Below the pieces are notes generated by a model. The model was not told the origin of the DNA. It was given only the letters and a program-made list of their open reading frames with translations, and did not search any database. A stretch of 64,000 nt of DNA from Mesorhizobium sp. L-8-3 (GTDB lineage: Bacteria > Pseudomonadota > Alphaproteobacteria > Rhizobiales > Rhizobiaceae). This document shows, one piece after another, positions 34,637 through 42,754 of this stretch; the stretch's first letter is position 1, and every line of letters starts with the position of its first letter. Position numbers and translations under genes: made by a program. Where the stretch lies: positions 6,883,501 to 6,947,500 of the forward strand of contig NZ_AP023262.1 of NCBI RefSeq assembly GCF_016756615.1. Reading direction: 5' to 3'.

Positions 34637-35671
34637 TCAGGCCATCTCGCGGTTCCACCGGTCGGCAATCTCGGCCGACCTGTCGACATAGCTGTCCCAG
34701 TTGAAGCTCTTGATCTCGCTCATGCGCGGACCGACGATCGGGATGCGCTTGGCGAGTTCGCCGTCGACGACCGACTCGCTGTTCGTGGGAGAGGTGAAGA
34801 AGGCCCTCGCCATGTCCTGCTGCACCTTGGCGTCGAGCACATAGTTCAGATAGGCGTGCGCGGCGTCCTTCTCGGCGCCCGTGGCCACCAGGTTGAAGGA
34901 TTGCTCGAAGGCAAGCACCCCTTCCTTCGGCGCGACGATCGCCACCGGCGCGCCCTTGTCCTGGAGCACCATGATCTCGGTCCAGTCGACCGGCGCCACG
35001 ACGGCGTCGCCGCGCATCAGGGCCGTTGCCACCTCGCCGCTCCAGGAAGCCTGGGTGAAGGGCAGCAATTCCTTGATCTTGGCGAAGGCCGTATCGAAAT
35101 CGTCCGGCGAGCTGCCGAAGAGTTCGGCGGCCAGGCGCAGGAACAGGACGGCGCCGGTGTTGCCGATCTGATAGAGCCCGATCCGCCCCTTGAACTCCGG
35201 GTTTTCCCAAAGGTCGCGCCAGGAGGCCGGCGGCGTCTTCACCATGTCGGTGCGGTAGGCGAGCCCGATCGGCGAGACGATCGCCCGGATGCCGGCCGCA
35301 TCCTTGTTGACGAATTGCGGAAACACCTTCTGGGCGTTGGGCACCTTGGCGAGATCGAAGGGTTCGAAGAAGCCTTCGGCGCGCAGCATGGCAGCGATGT
35401 TCTCGTTGCCCATGAAGATGCTGTAAGGCGAGCTGCCGCCGCCGGCCCGGATCTTGGCGACAAAATCCTTGCCCAGGCCGACGTCGAGCCGCGGCTCTAT
35501 GCCGGTCGCCGCGCTGAAGCCCGGCAGGAGCTGGGCCTCCCAGAACTTGGCCCAGAGCCCGCCATAGGTCGGCACGACCAGCGACTGCTGGGCGGCGGCC
35601 ATGCGCGTCCCGGCCATTGCGGCAAAAGCGGCGGCAGCGCCGACCGAGAATTCACGTCTCGTCAGTCTCAT
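34637..35671 (-). CDS. ABC transporter substrate-binding protein, PotD-like, with Tat signal
   Basis: A 344-residue periplasmic binding protein of the SBP_bac_8 type. The N-terminus RLTRREFSVGAAAAFAAMAG has a twin-arginine motif (T-R-R-E-F), so folded export by Tat is likely. After the signal, SLVVPTYGGLWAKFWEAQLLPGFSAATGIE resembles binders of spermidine, putrescine and related cationic or small acidic ligands. ATG 35671 was chosen because it places the RR motif correctly. First gene of the operon that continues with the ATPase and two permeases, and divergent from the FCD regulator at 35835. Confidence 0.9.
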   Translation of the reverse strand: MRLTRREFSVGAAAAFAAMAGTRMAAAQQSLVVPTYGGLWAKFWEAQLLPGFSAATGIEPRLDVGLGKDFVAKIRAGGGSSPYSIFMGNENIAAMLRAEGFFEPFDLAKVPNAQKVFPQFVNKDAAGIRAIVSPIGLAYRTDMVKTPPASWRDLWENPEFKGRIGLYQIGNTGAVLFLRLAAELFGSSPDDFDTAFAKIKELLPFTQASWSGEVATALMRGDAVVAPVDWTEIMVLQDKGAPVAIVAPKEGVLAFEQSFNLVATGAEKDAAHAYLNYVLDAKVQQDMARAFFTSPTNSESVVDGELAKRIPIVGPRMSEIKSFNWDSYVDRSAEIADRWNREMA

Positions 35672-35761
35672 CCGATATCTCCATGTTCCCGACTGCATCT
35701 TATTGTTAGGCTGCATCCCAGAGTCTGGAGATGCGCCGGTTGGATCGAAGGCTTGCATCTT

Positions 35762-35797
35762 TTGATCAGGTGGTCAACAAATTAGATATTGTAATAT
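35762..35797. promoter_or_regulatory. Divergent control region with candidate operators
   Basis: Between the divergent binding-protein and GntR genes lie TTGATCA-GG-TGGTCAA (35762-35777), which is palindromic at six of seven pairs, and the AT-rich palindrome ATATTGTAATAT (35786-35797). These are natural sites for the adjacent FCD regulator and a promoter. Binding is inferred. Confidence 0.4.
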
Positions 35798-35834
35798 TGA
35801 AATAAGCGAAAACGCGGCGAGGGAGAGAAGACGC

Positions 35835-36620
35835 ATGGAGCAGGCAACGGCCGAGATACAGGCCACGAAGAGCCTGGCGCATCAGATCGCGACGGCTCTG
35901 CAGCAGGAGATCGTGCAGGGCACGCTGAGCGTGGAGGAACGGCTGCCCTCCGAGACCGAGATCGCGAAACGCTTCGGCGTGTCGCAGCCGACGGTGCGCG
36001 AGGCGTTGAAGATCCTCGCCGCCAAGAAGCTGGTGCGCTCCAAACGCGGCCCCAATGGCGGTGTCTTCGTCAACGCTCCTTCGCTCACGGCCGCCAGCCA
36101 GATGCTTCAGGAGATGACGACCTGGTTCGTCGGCCTCGGCGTCTTCGGCCTGTCGGAGATCGTGGAAGCGCGCCTGCTGCTCGGCCGCACCTGCGTCCAG
36201 CTCGCAGCCCAGCGCGCCACCGAGGAGGACCTGCGCAGCATCGAGGCGACGCTTGAGGCTTTCGAGCGTGTCGACATATCGGACGACGAATTCTGCCGGC
36301 TGGACGTCGCGTTCCACCACGCCATCGCGCAGGCGACGGGCAACAACGAGCTCCGCTTCATCATGCTGGTGGTCAACGATTCGCTCATCCCCGCCACCAA
36401 CATGATCTCCTTCCGCTTCCGCGAGCGGGGGCGTGTAGTGTCGCTGCATTCGGACATCCTCGATGCGCTCCGCGCACGCGACGCCGCGGCCGCGACCGCC
36501 GCCTTCGAGGAACTGATCGCCTATCAGTCCAGCGTCTATGAGAAGGCGCTGTCGGCCCGACAGTCGGAGCAGCCGCGAAAGCAGGCCCTTACGCAGGCCC
36601 AAACACAGGAAGGTCGATGA
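35835..36620 (+). CDS. GntR-family regulator, FCD subfamily
   Basis: A 261-residue regulator. The winged helix-turn-helix (about residues 16-80) reads LPSETEIAKRFGVSQPTVREALKILAAKKLVRSKRGPNGGVFV, split by the reading frame only. The FCD domain follows with DVAFHHAIAQATGN near 157, where the Asp and His belong to the usual metal site. It is clearly a paralogue of the regulator at 40424-41182, with similar motifs in both domains. It overlaps the ligase gene by four bases (36617-36620), so it is co-transcribed with it and probably controls both that operon and the divergent transporter. Confidence 0.9.
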   Translation: MEQATAEIQATKSLAHQIATALQQEIVQGTLSVEERLPSETEIAKRFGVSQPTVREALKILAAKKLVRSKRGPNGGVFVNAPSLTAASQMLQEMTTWFVGLGVFGLSEIVEARLLLGRTCVQLAAQRATEEDLRSIEATLEAFERVDISDDEFCRLDVAFHHAIAQATGNNELRFIMLVVNDSLIPATNMISFRFRERGRVVSLHSDILDALRARDAAAATAAFEELIAYQSSVYEKALSARQSEQPRKQALTQAQTQEGR

Positions 36621-38317
36621 GTTCCCTCACGGCCGAAGGCCAGCAACTCGTCGAGGCGTTGCGGGCGGACGGGAGCCGCGTCTATCGCAGCTCGGTTCCC
36701 CTCCCCGCGGAACTGCCCGACATATTCGACCGATTACGCGAATGGGCATCACGAGCGCCGGACCGGCTGCTTTTGTCGGAGCCGGACGCAGGAGGAAGAC
36801 GGGGGCTCACTTATGGCCAGGCCCTGGCCCGAGCCCGCGCCGTCCGCCATCGGCTCGCCTCCGCCTATGGCGTCGGCAAGGGCAACTGCGTGGCGACGCT
36901 CGCACCGGGGGGCATCGATGCTCTGATCCTCAAGCTCGCCTGCCTCGCCGGCGGTTTCGTTCATTCTGCGCTGCCTCCCTTTCCGTTCCGCGACGGGGGA
37001 AAAAATCCGGCGACCGAACCTTTCCTGGCCGCCGCGGCGCCGAAGCTGCTCGTCGCACCCACGGGCCATCCGGCCATCGAGAATCTCGGCGCGGTGCCTT
37101 TGGCTGCCCTGGCCAATGCCACGATGGATTCAGGCGAAGCCGAAAACGAAGCAGCCTCGTCCGACGATTGGGCGGCGATCTTCTTCACGTCAGGGAGCAC
37201 CGGCGTACCAAAGGGCGTGCCGATCACCCGTGCCATGATCTCCTCCAACCAGGGCGCGATCGCCGCGATGTGGCCCTTCCTCGCAGACACACCGCCGGTG
37301 CTGGTCGACTGGCTTCCCTGGCACCACGTCTTCGGCGGACTGGACAACATCTTCAAGGTCATCTGGAACGGCGGCACGATGCATGTCGACGCGCCGCCGG
37401 GTCCTGGCACGATCGAGGCGAGCGTCAGGCTGATGGCTGAAGTCTGCCCGACCATGCATATCGCGGTTCCGCTCGGACTGCGTCTGCTGCTCGACCGGCT
37501 TGAGAAGAATGCCGAGGCCGCACGCGCCGTGACGCGCGGGCTGAAAGCCGTCTTCTTCGCCGGGGCCGGCATCGATGCCGAGCTGTGGCAGCGGCTGGCG
37601 GCCTTTCGTGACGCTCATGGCGGGTTCGAGATCCTGTCCGGCTACGGCGCGACAGAGGCAGCCTCGACCATCTGCCTGTCGCCGGCGCCGCTGGAACGGC
37701 CGGGCGAGCTCGGCCATCCCCTGCCCGGCCACGAGATCGCCCTCGTCGAGGCCGACGGGCGAACCGAGCTGCGCGTTCGCGGCCCGAACGTCGCGCCGTG
37801 CTACCTGATCGAAGGCCGCAGGAGCGAGCTGCCGATCGACGAGCAAGGCTTCTATCGCACTGGCGACGCCGCGGTTCTGCGCAAACGCTCGGACGGCGTC
37901 CCGGTCTTCGCCTTCGACGGGCGCCTGGCGGAGGATTTCAAGCTTTCGAGCGGCGTCAAGGTCCGCACCGGTCCGCTGCGTGCCGGACTGCTGGCGCAAT
38001 GCGCGCCACTGGCCGACGACGTGGTGATCTCGGGCGAGAACCGAGATCAGCTTGTGGCCCTGGTGTTCCCTGCTGCTGCATATAAAAACGATCCCGATCT
38101 CACGGCGCAGCTTGCCGCCCGCATCGGAACGTGGAACGCCGGCAAAGGCGGCAGTTCCACCCGGATCGCGCGTTTCGACATAGCGGCCTCGCCTGCCGAC
38201 CGCACGAAGGGCGAACTCTCCGACAAGGGCCAGATCGTGCGATCGCGCTATCTGCGCAACCACGCGGCCCTGTTCGATGCCCTCCAATCGGGCGGGGGAT
38301 ACCTGCCGGAAGCGTAG
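36617..38317 (+). CDS. AMP-dependent acyl-CoA ligase, feruloyl-CoA-synthase-like
   Basis: A 566-residue adenylate-forming enzyme that would activate a carboxylic acid to its CoA thioester with ATP. The P-loop FFTSGSTGVPKGVPIT lies near residue 189. The stretch LPWHHVFGGLDNIFKVIWNGGTMHVD resembles the corresponding region of bacterial feruloyl-CoA synthases. SGYGATEAAS is near 345, FYRTGDA near 413, and the C-terminal lysine region DRTKGELSDKGQIVRSRYL near 525. A phenylpropanoid or related aromatic acid is a reasonable guess at substrate; sequence does not prove it. It overlaps the FCD regulator gene. A mosaic repeat follows. Confidence 0.82.
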   Translation: MSSLTAEGQQLVEALRADGSRVYRSSVPLPAELPDIFDRLREWASRAPDRLLLSEPDAGGRRGLTYGQALARARAVRHRLASAYGVGKGNCVATLAPGGIDALILKLACLAGGFVHSALPPFPFRDGGKNPATEPFLAAAAPKLLVAPTGHPAIENLGAVPLAALANATMDSGEAENEAASSDDWAAIFFTSGSTGVPKGVPITRAMISSNQGAIAAMWPFLADTPPVLVDWLPWHHVFGGLDNIFKVIWNGGTMHVDAPPGPGTIEASVRLMAEVCPTMHIAVPLGLRLLLDRLEKNAEAARAVTRGLKAVFFAGAGIDAELWQRLAAFRDAHGGFEILSGYGATEAASTICLSPAPLERPGELGHPLPGHEIALVEADGRTELRVRGPNVAPCYLIEGRRSELPIDEQGFYRTGDAAVLRKRSDGVPVFAFDGRLAEDFKLSSGVKVRTGPLRAGLLAQCAPLADDVVISGENRDQLVALVFPAAAYKNDPDLTAQLAARIGTWNAGKGGSSTRIARFDIAASPADRTKGELSDKGQIVRSRYLRNHAALFDALQSGGGYLPEA

Positions 38318-38343
38318 GTCCTGCCAGATTCTTGGTTGCCAGC

Positions 38344-38553
38344 CCGCCTGCCGGCGGACCCCTCATCCGACCGCGCTTCGCGCGGCCACCTTCTCCCACA
38401 AGGGGAGAAGGGAAGGCTTGCAACAGCGCTTCCGCCAGTCGCCGACGTTGGTAATTTGCTGTAACGGCAAAGCCAGGCTCCGGCCTTCTCCCCTTGTGGG
38501 AGAAGGTGGCCGCGCGCAAGCGCGGACGGATGAGGGGTCCTGCCGGCAGGCGG
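38344..38553. repeat. RIME-like palindromic mosaic element, copy 2
   Basis: The outer arms (about 38344-38411 and 38484-38553) are inverted copies over nearly 70 bases, starting with CCGCCTGCCGGC (one mismatch in the next few bases) and then the same CCCTCATCCG and CCACCTTCTCCC modules as the element at 31489. About 72 central bases differ from copy 1. It lies between the convergent ligase and enoyl-CoA hydratase genes. Confidence 0.82.
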
Positions 38554-38572
38554 TCTTTGGACAACTTGCCGA

Positions 38573-39382
38573 TCAATCCAGATCGCGGAACGGCTTCTCG
38601 CGGATGTCGAGGAACTCCTTCAGCGAGTGATCCTTGAGCAGGCGCATCCAGTACCTCCCCTCCTCGGAGGCATGGAGGATCGCGGTGGTCTCGCGATTGT
38701 AGGTCCAGGAGCTGCCGAGACCGGCCGTCTCCTGCTGATGGTTCAGCGCCGCCTTGGCGAATTTGATCGCAGCACCCGGCATGCGCGCGCATTTGCGGGC
38801 GAGTTTCTCGCTTTCGGCCTTCAGCCGGTCGCGCGGCACGGCCTTGTTGACGAGATGGATGCGCTCGGCCTCGCGGCCGTCGATGAGGTCGCCGGTATAC
38901 ATCAGATGCCGGGCGTGGATCATCGGAACTGTCCAGGGCAGCATCAGCGTCGGCGGCGCCGATACGTGGCGAACTTCGGGCTCCCCGAACATGGCATCCT
39001 CGGCGGCGATCACCATGTCGCAGCACATCATCAGTTCGAGGCCGCCGGCCAGCGCATAACCGTTGACCGCCGCGATGATCGGCAGCGGCGCCTCGCGGAT
39101 GAGCTGCATGCGGCGCATGTTCGCGCCGATGTCCTCGCGCCAGCCCTCGGCGTCCATCTCGAAATCCTCGCCGCCGAGATCGACGCCGGAGGTGAAGGCA
39201 CGCCCCGCCCCGGTGATGATCACCGAGCGCACATCGGGATCCTTGACGGCCCGCTTGATCGCCGCCTCCAGCGCGTCGCCGAGCGCCTGGTTCATGGCGT
39301 TCATCTTGTCGGGACGGTTGAGGGTCAAGGTGACGAAGGCGTCCTCGGCGTCCTTTTCCCAGAGTACCAGTTCGCTGCTCAT
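38573..39382 (-). CDS. Enoyl-CoA hydratase/isomerase (crotonase family)
   Basis: A 269-residue crotonase. Oxyanion-hole segments are GAGRAFTSGVDLGG near residue 62 and NGYALAGGLELMMCCDM near 107. Both catalytic glutamates of hydratases are kept, in GGLELMM and in MFGEPEVRH. So it should hydrate an alpha,beta-unsaturated acyl-CoA, although side reactions such as retro-aldol cleavage of a feruloyl-type thioester cannot be excluded. ATG 39382 begins the domain. It follows the AcuI/YhdH reductase gene by 11 bases on the same strand. Confidence 0.9.
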   Translation of the reverse strand: MSSELVLWEKDAEDAFVTLTLNRPDKMNAMNQALGDALEAAIKRAVKDPDVRSVIITGAGRAFTSGVDLGGEDFEMDAEGWREDIGANMRRMQLIREAPLPIIAAVNGYALAGGLELMMCCDMVIAAEDAMFGEPEVRHVSAPPTLMLPWTVPMIHARHLMYTGDLIDGREAERIHLVNKAVPRDRLKAESEKLARKCARMPGAAIKFAKAALNHQQETAGLGSSWTYNRETTAILHASEEGRYWMRLLKDHSLKEFLDIREKPFRDLD

Positions 39383-39393
39383 TTCAGACCCTC

Positions 39394-40386
39394 TCAGGCG
39401 ATCTCGATGACGACGCGGCCGCGCACGGCGCCGGCCACGATGCTCTTGGCGAGCTCGGGCAGGTCCTTCATCGGATGGACCTCGGTCATGGCCGCCAGCT
39501 TCTGGCGGTCGAGGTGGTCGGCCAGTGTCCGCCACGCCCTTTCGCGCTTGGCGGTGGGCGCATGAACGGAATCCACGCCGATCAAGGTCACGCTGCGCAG
39601 GATGTGCGGGAAGACGGAGCCCGGCAGGTCGTTGCCGCCGGCGAGGCCGCAGGCCGCCACCGCGCCGCCATAGACGGTCTGCGCGAGCACATTGGCGAGC
39701 GTCGTGGAACCGACGGAATCGACGGCGCCGCTCCACCGCTCCTTCTGCAGCGGCCTCACCTCGCCGGCGAGCTCGGCCCGGTCGAGGAACGAGGTCGCCC
39801 CCAGCCCGCGCAGATAGTCATGCGTCTCGGCGCGTCCGGTCGAGGCGACCACCACATAGCCCTTCGAGGACAGCAGGCTGACCGCGGTCGAGCCGACGCC
39901 ACCGGCGGCACCCGTCACAAGCACTTCGCCCTTGCCGGGCTGGATGACGCCCCAGTCTTCCAGCGCATTGACGCACAGCGCGGCCGTATAGCCGGCGGTG
40001 CCGATCGCCATAGCCTCCTTCAAGGTGAAGGCATCAGGGAGGCGGATGAGCCATTCGGGCTTGAGCCGCTGGAAGCGCGTATAGCCGCCCCATTCGGTTT
40101 CGGACAGGCCCCAGCCATTGACCACGACCCGGTCACCCGGCGCCCAGGCGGAGGAGCGCGATTCCACCACCGTGCCTGATATATCGATGCCGGCCACCAT
40201 GGGCAGGCGCCGCGCGATGCGGCCCTTGCCGGAGACGGCAAGCCCGTCCTTGTAGTTGAGGCTCGAATAACTCACCTCGACCAGCACGTCGTGGTCGGGC
40301 AGGTCCTTCTTGGTGATCTCGCGAAAGCCCGCGCGGGGCTTGCCGTCGACATCCTCCACCATCATCGCGGAAAAAGCTTCGGTCAT
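39394..40386 (-). CDS. Zinc-free MDR oxidoreductase, AcuI/YhdH-like (acryloyl-CoA reductase type)
   Basis: A 330-residue medium-chain dehydrogenase/reductase. The catalytic domain has SYSSLNYKDGLAVSGKG near residue 40, and the Rossmann domain has VTGAAGGVGSTAVSLLSSKGYVVVASTGR near 150. No structural zinc cysteines are seen, as in YhdH and AcuI, which reduce acryloyl-CoA with NADPH. It probably reduces an enoyl-CoA made or consumed by the neighbouring hydratase. It is transcribed just after the FCD regulator at 40424-41182, 37 bases apart. Confidence 0.88.
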   Translation of the reverse strand: MTEAFSAMMVEDVDGKPRAGFREITKKDLPDHDVLVEVSYSSLNYKDGLAVSGKGRIARRLPMVAGIDISGTVVESRSSAWAPGDRVVVNGWGLSETEWGGYTRFQRLKPEWLIRLPDAFTLKEAMAIGTAGYTAALCVNALEDWGVIQPGKGEVLVTGAAGGVGSTAVSLLSSKGYVVVASTGRAETHDYLRGLGATSFLDRAELAGEVRPLQKERWSGAVDSVGSTTLANVLAQTVYGGAVAACGLAGGNDLPGSVFPHILRSVTLIGVDSVHAPTAKRERAWRTLADHLDRQKLAAMTEVHPMKDLPELAKSIVAGAVRGRVVIEIA

Positions 40387-40423
40387 GTTTATCTCCAGGA
40401 GTGCATTGTCTTGATCGCCGGCG

Positions 40424-41182
40424 TCAGCCGCGCACGGCGCGCGTCGCCTCGCGTTCGGCCCGCCGCTTCAGGCTGACGGCATAGCTGTCGCGCAGATAGG
40501 CGAGCAGTTCGGAAAGCACCGACGTCGCGCCGGCGGCGTCGCGCGCCTCGATGGCGTCGGCCAGCCGCTGGTGGAAATCCGCAACCTTCTTCCGCTCGCG
40601 GACCTGCGAAACGATCATGTTGGTGATCGGCATGAACGCTTCGACCACAGTATACATCATCAGGCTGAGAGGTCCGTTTCCGGCGGCCTTCACCAGCGAC
40701 CGGTGGAAGCGCACGTCGGAGGCGCAGAACTCCTCGTCGGTCGGCGTCGTACTGCGCTGCAGGGCGACTTCGGCCCGCATGGCCTTCAGATCGGCATCGC
40801 TGCGCCGCTCGCAGGCGAGCCGGCAGCAGATCGCCTCGGTCTCCAGGCGGGCGCCGATGATCTCGTCGATGTCGAAGGCGCCGACGCCGACGAGCAGCGT
40901 CGCAGCACCCGTGATCGCCGAGGACAGGCCTTCCGGATCGGGACGGCTGACGAAGGTGCCGCCGCTCGGGCCGCGCTGCGAACGCACGAGGTTCTGCGCG
41001 GCCAGACGCTTCAGCGCCTCGCGCACGGTCGGGCGGGATATGCCGAAGCTCCGGGCGAGCTCTTCTTCGGTCGGGAGCCTCTCGTCGATCTTGAGCCTGC
41101 CGTCGAGGATGGCCGCGCGGATCTTGTCGGCAACCTGCCGCGCGACGCCTGTGCGGACCACATCCTGATATTCGATCGGCAT
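40424..41182 (-). CDS. GntR-family regulator, FCD subfamily (paralogue of 35835)
   Basis: A 252-residue regulator. The helix-turn-helix domain has LPTEEELARSFGISRPTVREALKRLAAQNLVRSQRGPSGGTFV (about residues 33-75), nearly the same pattern as in the regulator at 35835. The FCD domain contains DVRFHRSLVKAAGNGPL near 152. ATG 41182 (MPIEYQD) was chosen because the upstream extension runs into the divergent promoter. It leads the reductase and hydratase genes on the minus strand and is divergent from the GlcD-like gene, so it is likely to control both sides. Confidence 0.9.
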   Translation of the reverse strand: MPIEYQDVVRTGVARQVADKIRAAILDGRLKIDERLPTEEELARSFGISRPTVREALKRLAAQNLVRSQRGPSGGTFVSRPDPEGLSSAITGAATLLVGVGAFDIDEIIGARLETEAICCRLACERRSDADLKAMRAEVALQRSTTPTDEEFCASDVRFHRSLVKAAGNGPLSLMMYTVVEAFMPITNMIVSQVRERKKVADFHQRLADAIEARDAAGATSVLSELLAYLRDSYAVSLKRRAEREATRAVRG

Positions 41183-41268
41183 TCGTCCTCCCTCGGTGCG
41201 ATCGTGCCGCAGATCGGCGCCAACCGCGCCGCCAGCCGAAGCCGGAATTACATCTAAACAATATAAGT

Positions 41269-41306
41269 TTGACAAATATTGCAAGCGAAATAGTCTGGCC
41301 TTAGAC
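41269..41306 (+). promoter_or_regulatory. Candidate promoter and FCD operator before the GlcD-like gene
   Basis: TTGACA (41269-41274) is a perfect -35 match. About 17 bases later lies a weak -10, overlapped by the inverted repeat GTCT-GGCCTT-AGAC (41293-41306). An operator covering the -10 suits repression by the divergent FCD protein. The -10 assignment is uncertain. Confidence 0.4.
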
Positions 41307-41346
41307 AGCGTCCGGAGATCGCTTTCCTCCGGATCATCCAGGCATC

Positions 41347-42744
41347 ATGGCGCGACCCGACGACCAGCTTCTCTCCCATCTCGCCGCACGGCTCGACCAG
41401 GCTGCACTGCTGGTCGGCGACGATATCGACCAGCGATATTCCGACGACTTCTCGGGCGGTGAGAGGATACGCCCGGGCTTCGTGCTGCGGCCGCGCAACA
41501 CCGACGACGTCGTGGAGATGCTGAAGGCCTGCAACGCGGCGCGCCAGCCTCTGGTCGTGCAGGGCGGCCGGACGGGTCTTGCGGGTGCGGCCAGGGTCCT
41601 TTCGGGCGAAGCTGTTCTCTCGCTCGAACGCATGACTGCCCTGCGGGAGGTCGAATCGATGGCGGGCTCCCTCGTCGTCGAGGCGGGCGTGCCCCTGCAG
41701 ATCGTGCAGGAGCGCGCCGAAGCAGCGGGCTTCGTGTTCGGCGTCGATATCGGCGCGCGCGGCACCGCCACGATCGGCGGCAACATCGCCACCAATGCCG
41801 GCGGCGTCCGGGTGCTGCGCTACGGGAGTTTCCGCGCACAGGTGCTGGGCCTCGAAGCGGTGCTGGCGGATGGCTGCGTGCTTTCGTCGCTCGGTGGCCT
41901 CGCCAAGGACAATTCCGGCTACGATCTCGGCCAGATCTTCATCGGAAGCGAAGGCACACTCGGCGTCGTGACCCGGGCCTGTCTCAAGCTGCACCCGAAG
42001 CCGGTGACGCAGGCCGTCGCCTTCTGCTCGCTGTCTTCGCTCGACGCTGCTTTCAGCCTGCTGAGGCTCCTGCGCGGCAGGCTCGGACAACTGCTTGCCG
42101 GTTTCGAGGTCATCCTCGCGCCGCTGATGGGCGACATGGTCGCAGCACTCGGCCTCACCCCGCCGGTCGCGCTTGGTGCGCCAGTCTATGTGCTCACCGA
42201 TATCCAGGGATTGACCCCCGGCGCCGACGAAGAGGCCTTCGCCCGGGCCCTCGGCCAGGCGATCGAGGACGGGCTCGTCGAGGATGCCGTGCTCTCCCAG
42301 TCCGATCGCGAATTCCATGCGCTTTGGGACCTGCGCGACGACTGCAACCGCTTCCTCTTCGCTCAAGGCACCAATCTCGGCCTCGACGTCAGCCTGCCCT
42401 TGCCGCGCATGGACGCGTTCCTGGAGGCTGCCCGGAAGGCCCAGGCACGCGCCGACCCCGCCGCGCGCGCCCACATCTTCGGCCATCTGGGCGACGGCAA
42501 CCTTCACTACATCGTCGCCACCGACAAGCCGGACCGCGTCGCCAAGGCGGTCTTCGACTGCGTGGCGAAAGCCGGCGGCTCGATCTCGGCCGAGCACGGC
42601 ATAGGACTGGACAAGAAGCGCTATCTTCATCTGACCCGCAGCGAAGCCCAGATCGCCGCGATGCGGCGCCTGAAGGCAGCCTTCGATCCCAACGATATCC
42701 TTAATCCCGGCCGCATCTTCGACATGCCGCCTGCCATCTCCTGA
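41347..42744 (+). CDS. FAD-linked 2-hydroxyacid dehydrogenase, GlcD/D-lactate dehydrogenase type
   Basis: A 465-residue flavoprotein of the FAD_binding_4 plus FAD-oxidase C architecture. The FAD domain has VQGGRTGLAGAARVLSGEAVLSLERM near residue 72, GGNIATNAGGVRVLRYG near 140 and DNSGYDLGQIFIGSEGTLGVVTRA near 188. The C-terminal domain ends with SAEHGIGLDKKRYLHL near 415 and FDPNDILNPGRIF. It oxidises a D-2-hydroxy acid to the 2-oxo acid and passes electrons to a membrane or flavoprotein carrier. The next gene, 10 bases on, encodes a 2-oxoacid oxidoreductase, so the product is probably its substrate. Confidence 0.9.
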   Translation: MARPDDQLLSHLAARLDQAALLVGDDIDQRYSDDFSGGERIRPGFVLRPRNTDDVVEMLKACNAARQPLVVQGGRTGLAGAARVLSGEAVLSLERMTALREVESMAGSLVVEAGVPLQIVQERAEAAGFVFGVDIGARGTATIGGNIATNAGGVRVLRYGSFRAQVLGLEAVLADGCVLSSLGGLAKDNSGYDLGQIFIGSEGTLGVVTRACLKLHPKPVTQAVAFCSLSSLDAAFSLLRLLRGRLGQLLAGFEVILAPLMGDMVAALGLTPPVALGAPVYVLTDIQGLTPGADEEAFARALGQAIEDGLVEDAVLSQSDREFHALWDLRDDCNRFLFAQGTNLGLDVSLPLPRMDAFLEAARKAQARADPAARAHIFGHLGDGNLHYIVATDKPDRVAKAVFDCVAKAGGSISAEHGIGLDKKRYLHLTRSEAQIAAMRRLKAAFDPNDILNPGRIFDMPPAIS

Positions 42745-42754
42745 GAACTCCGGC

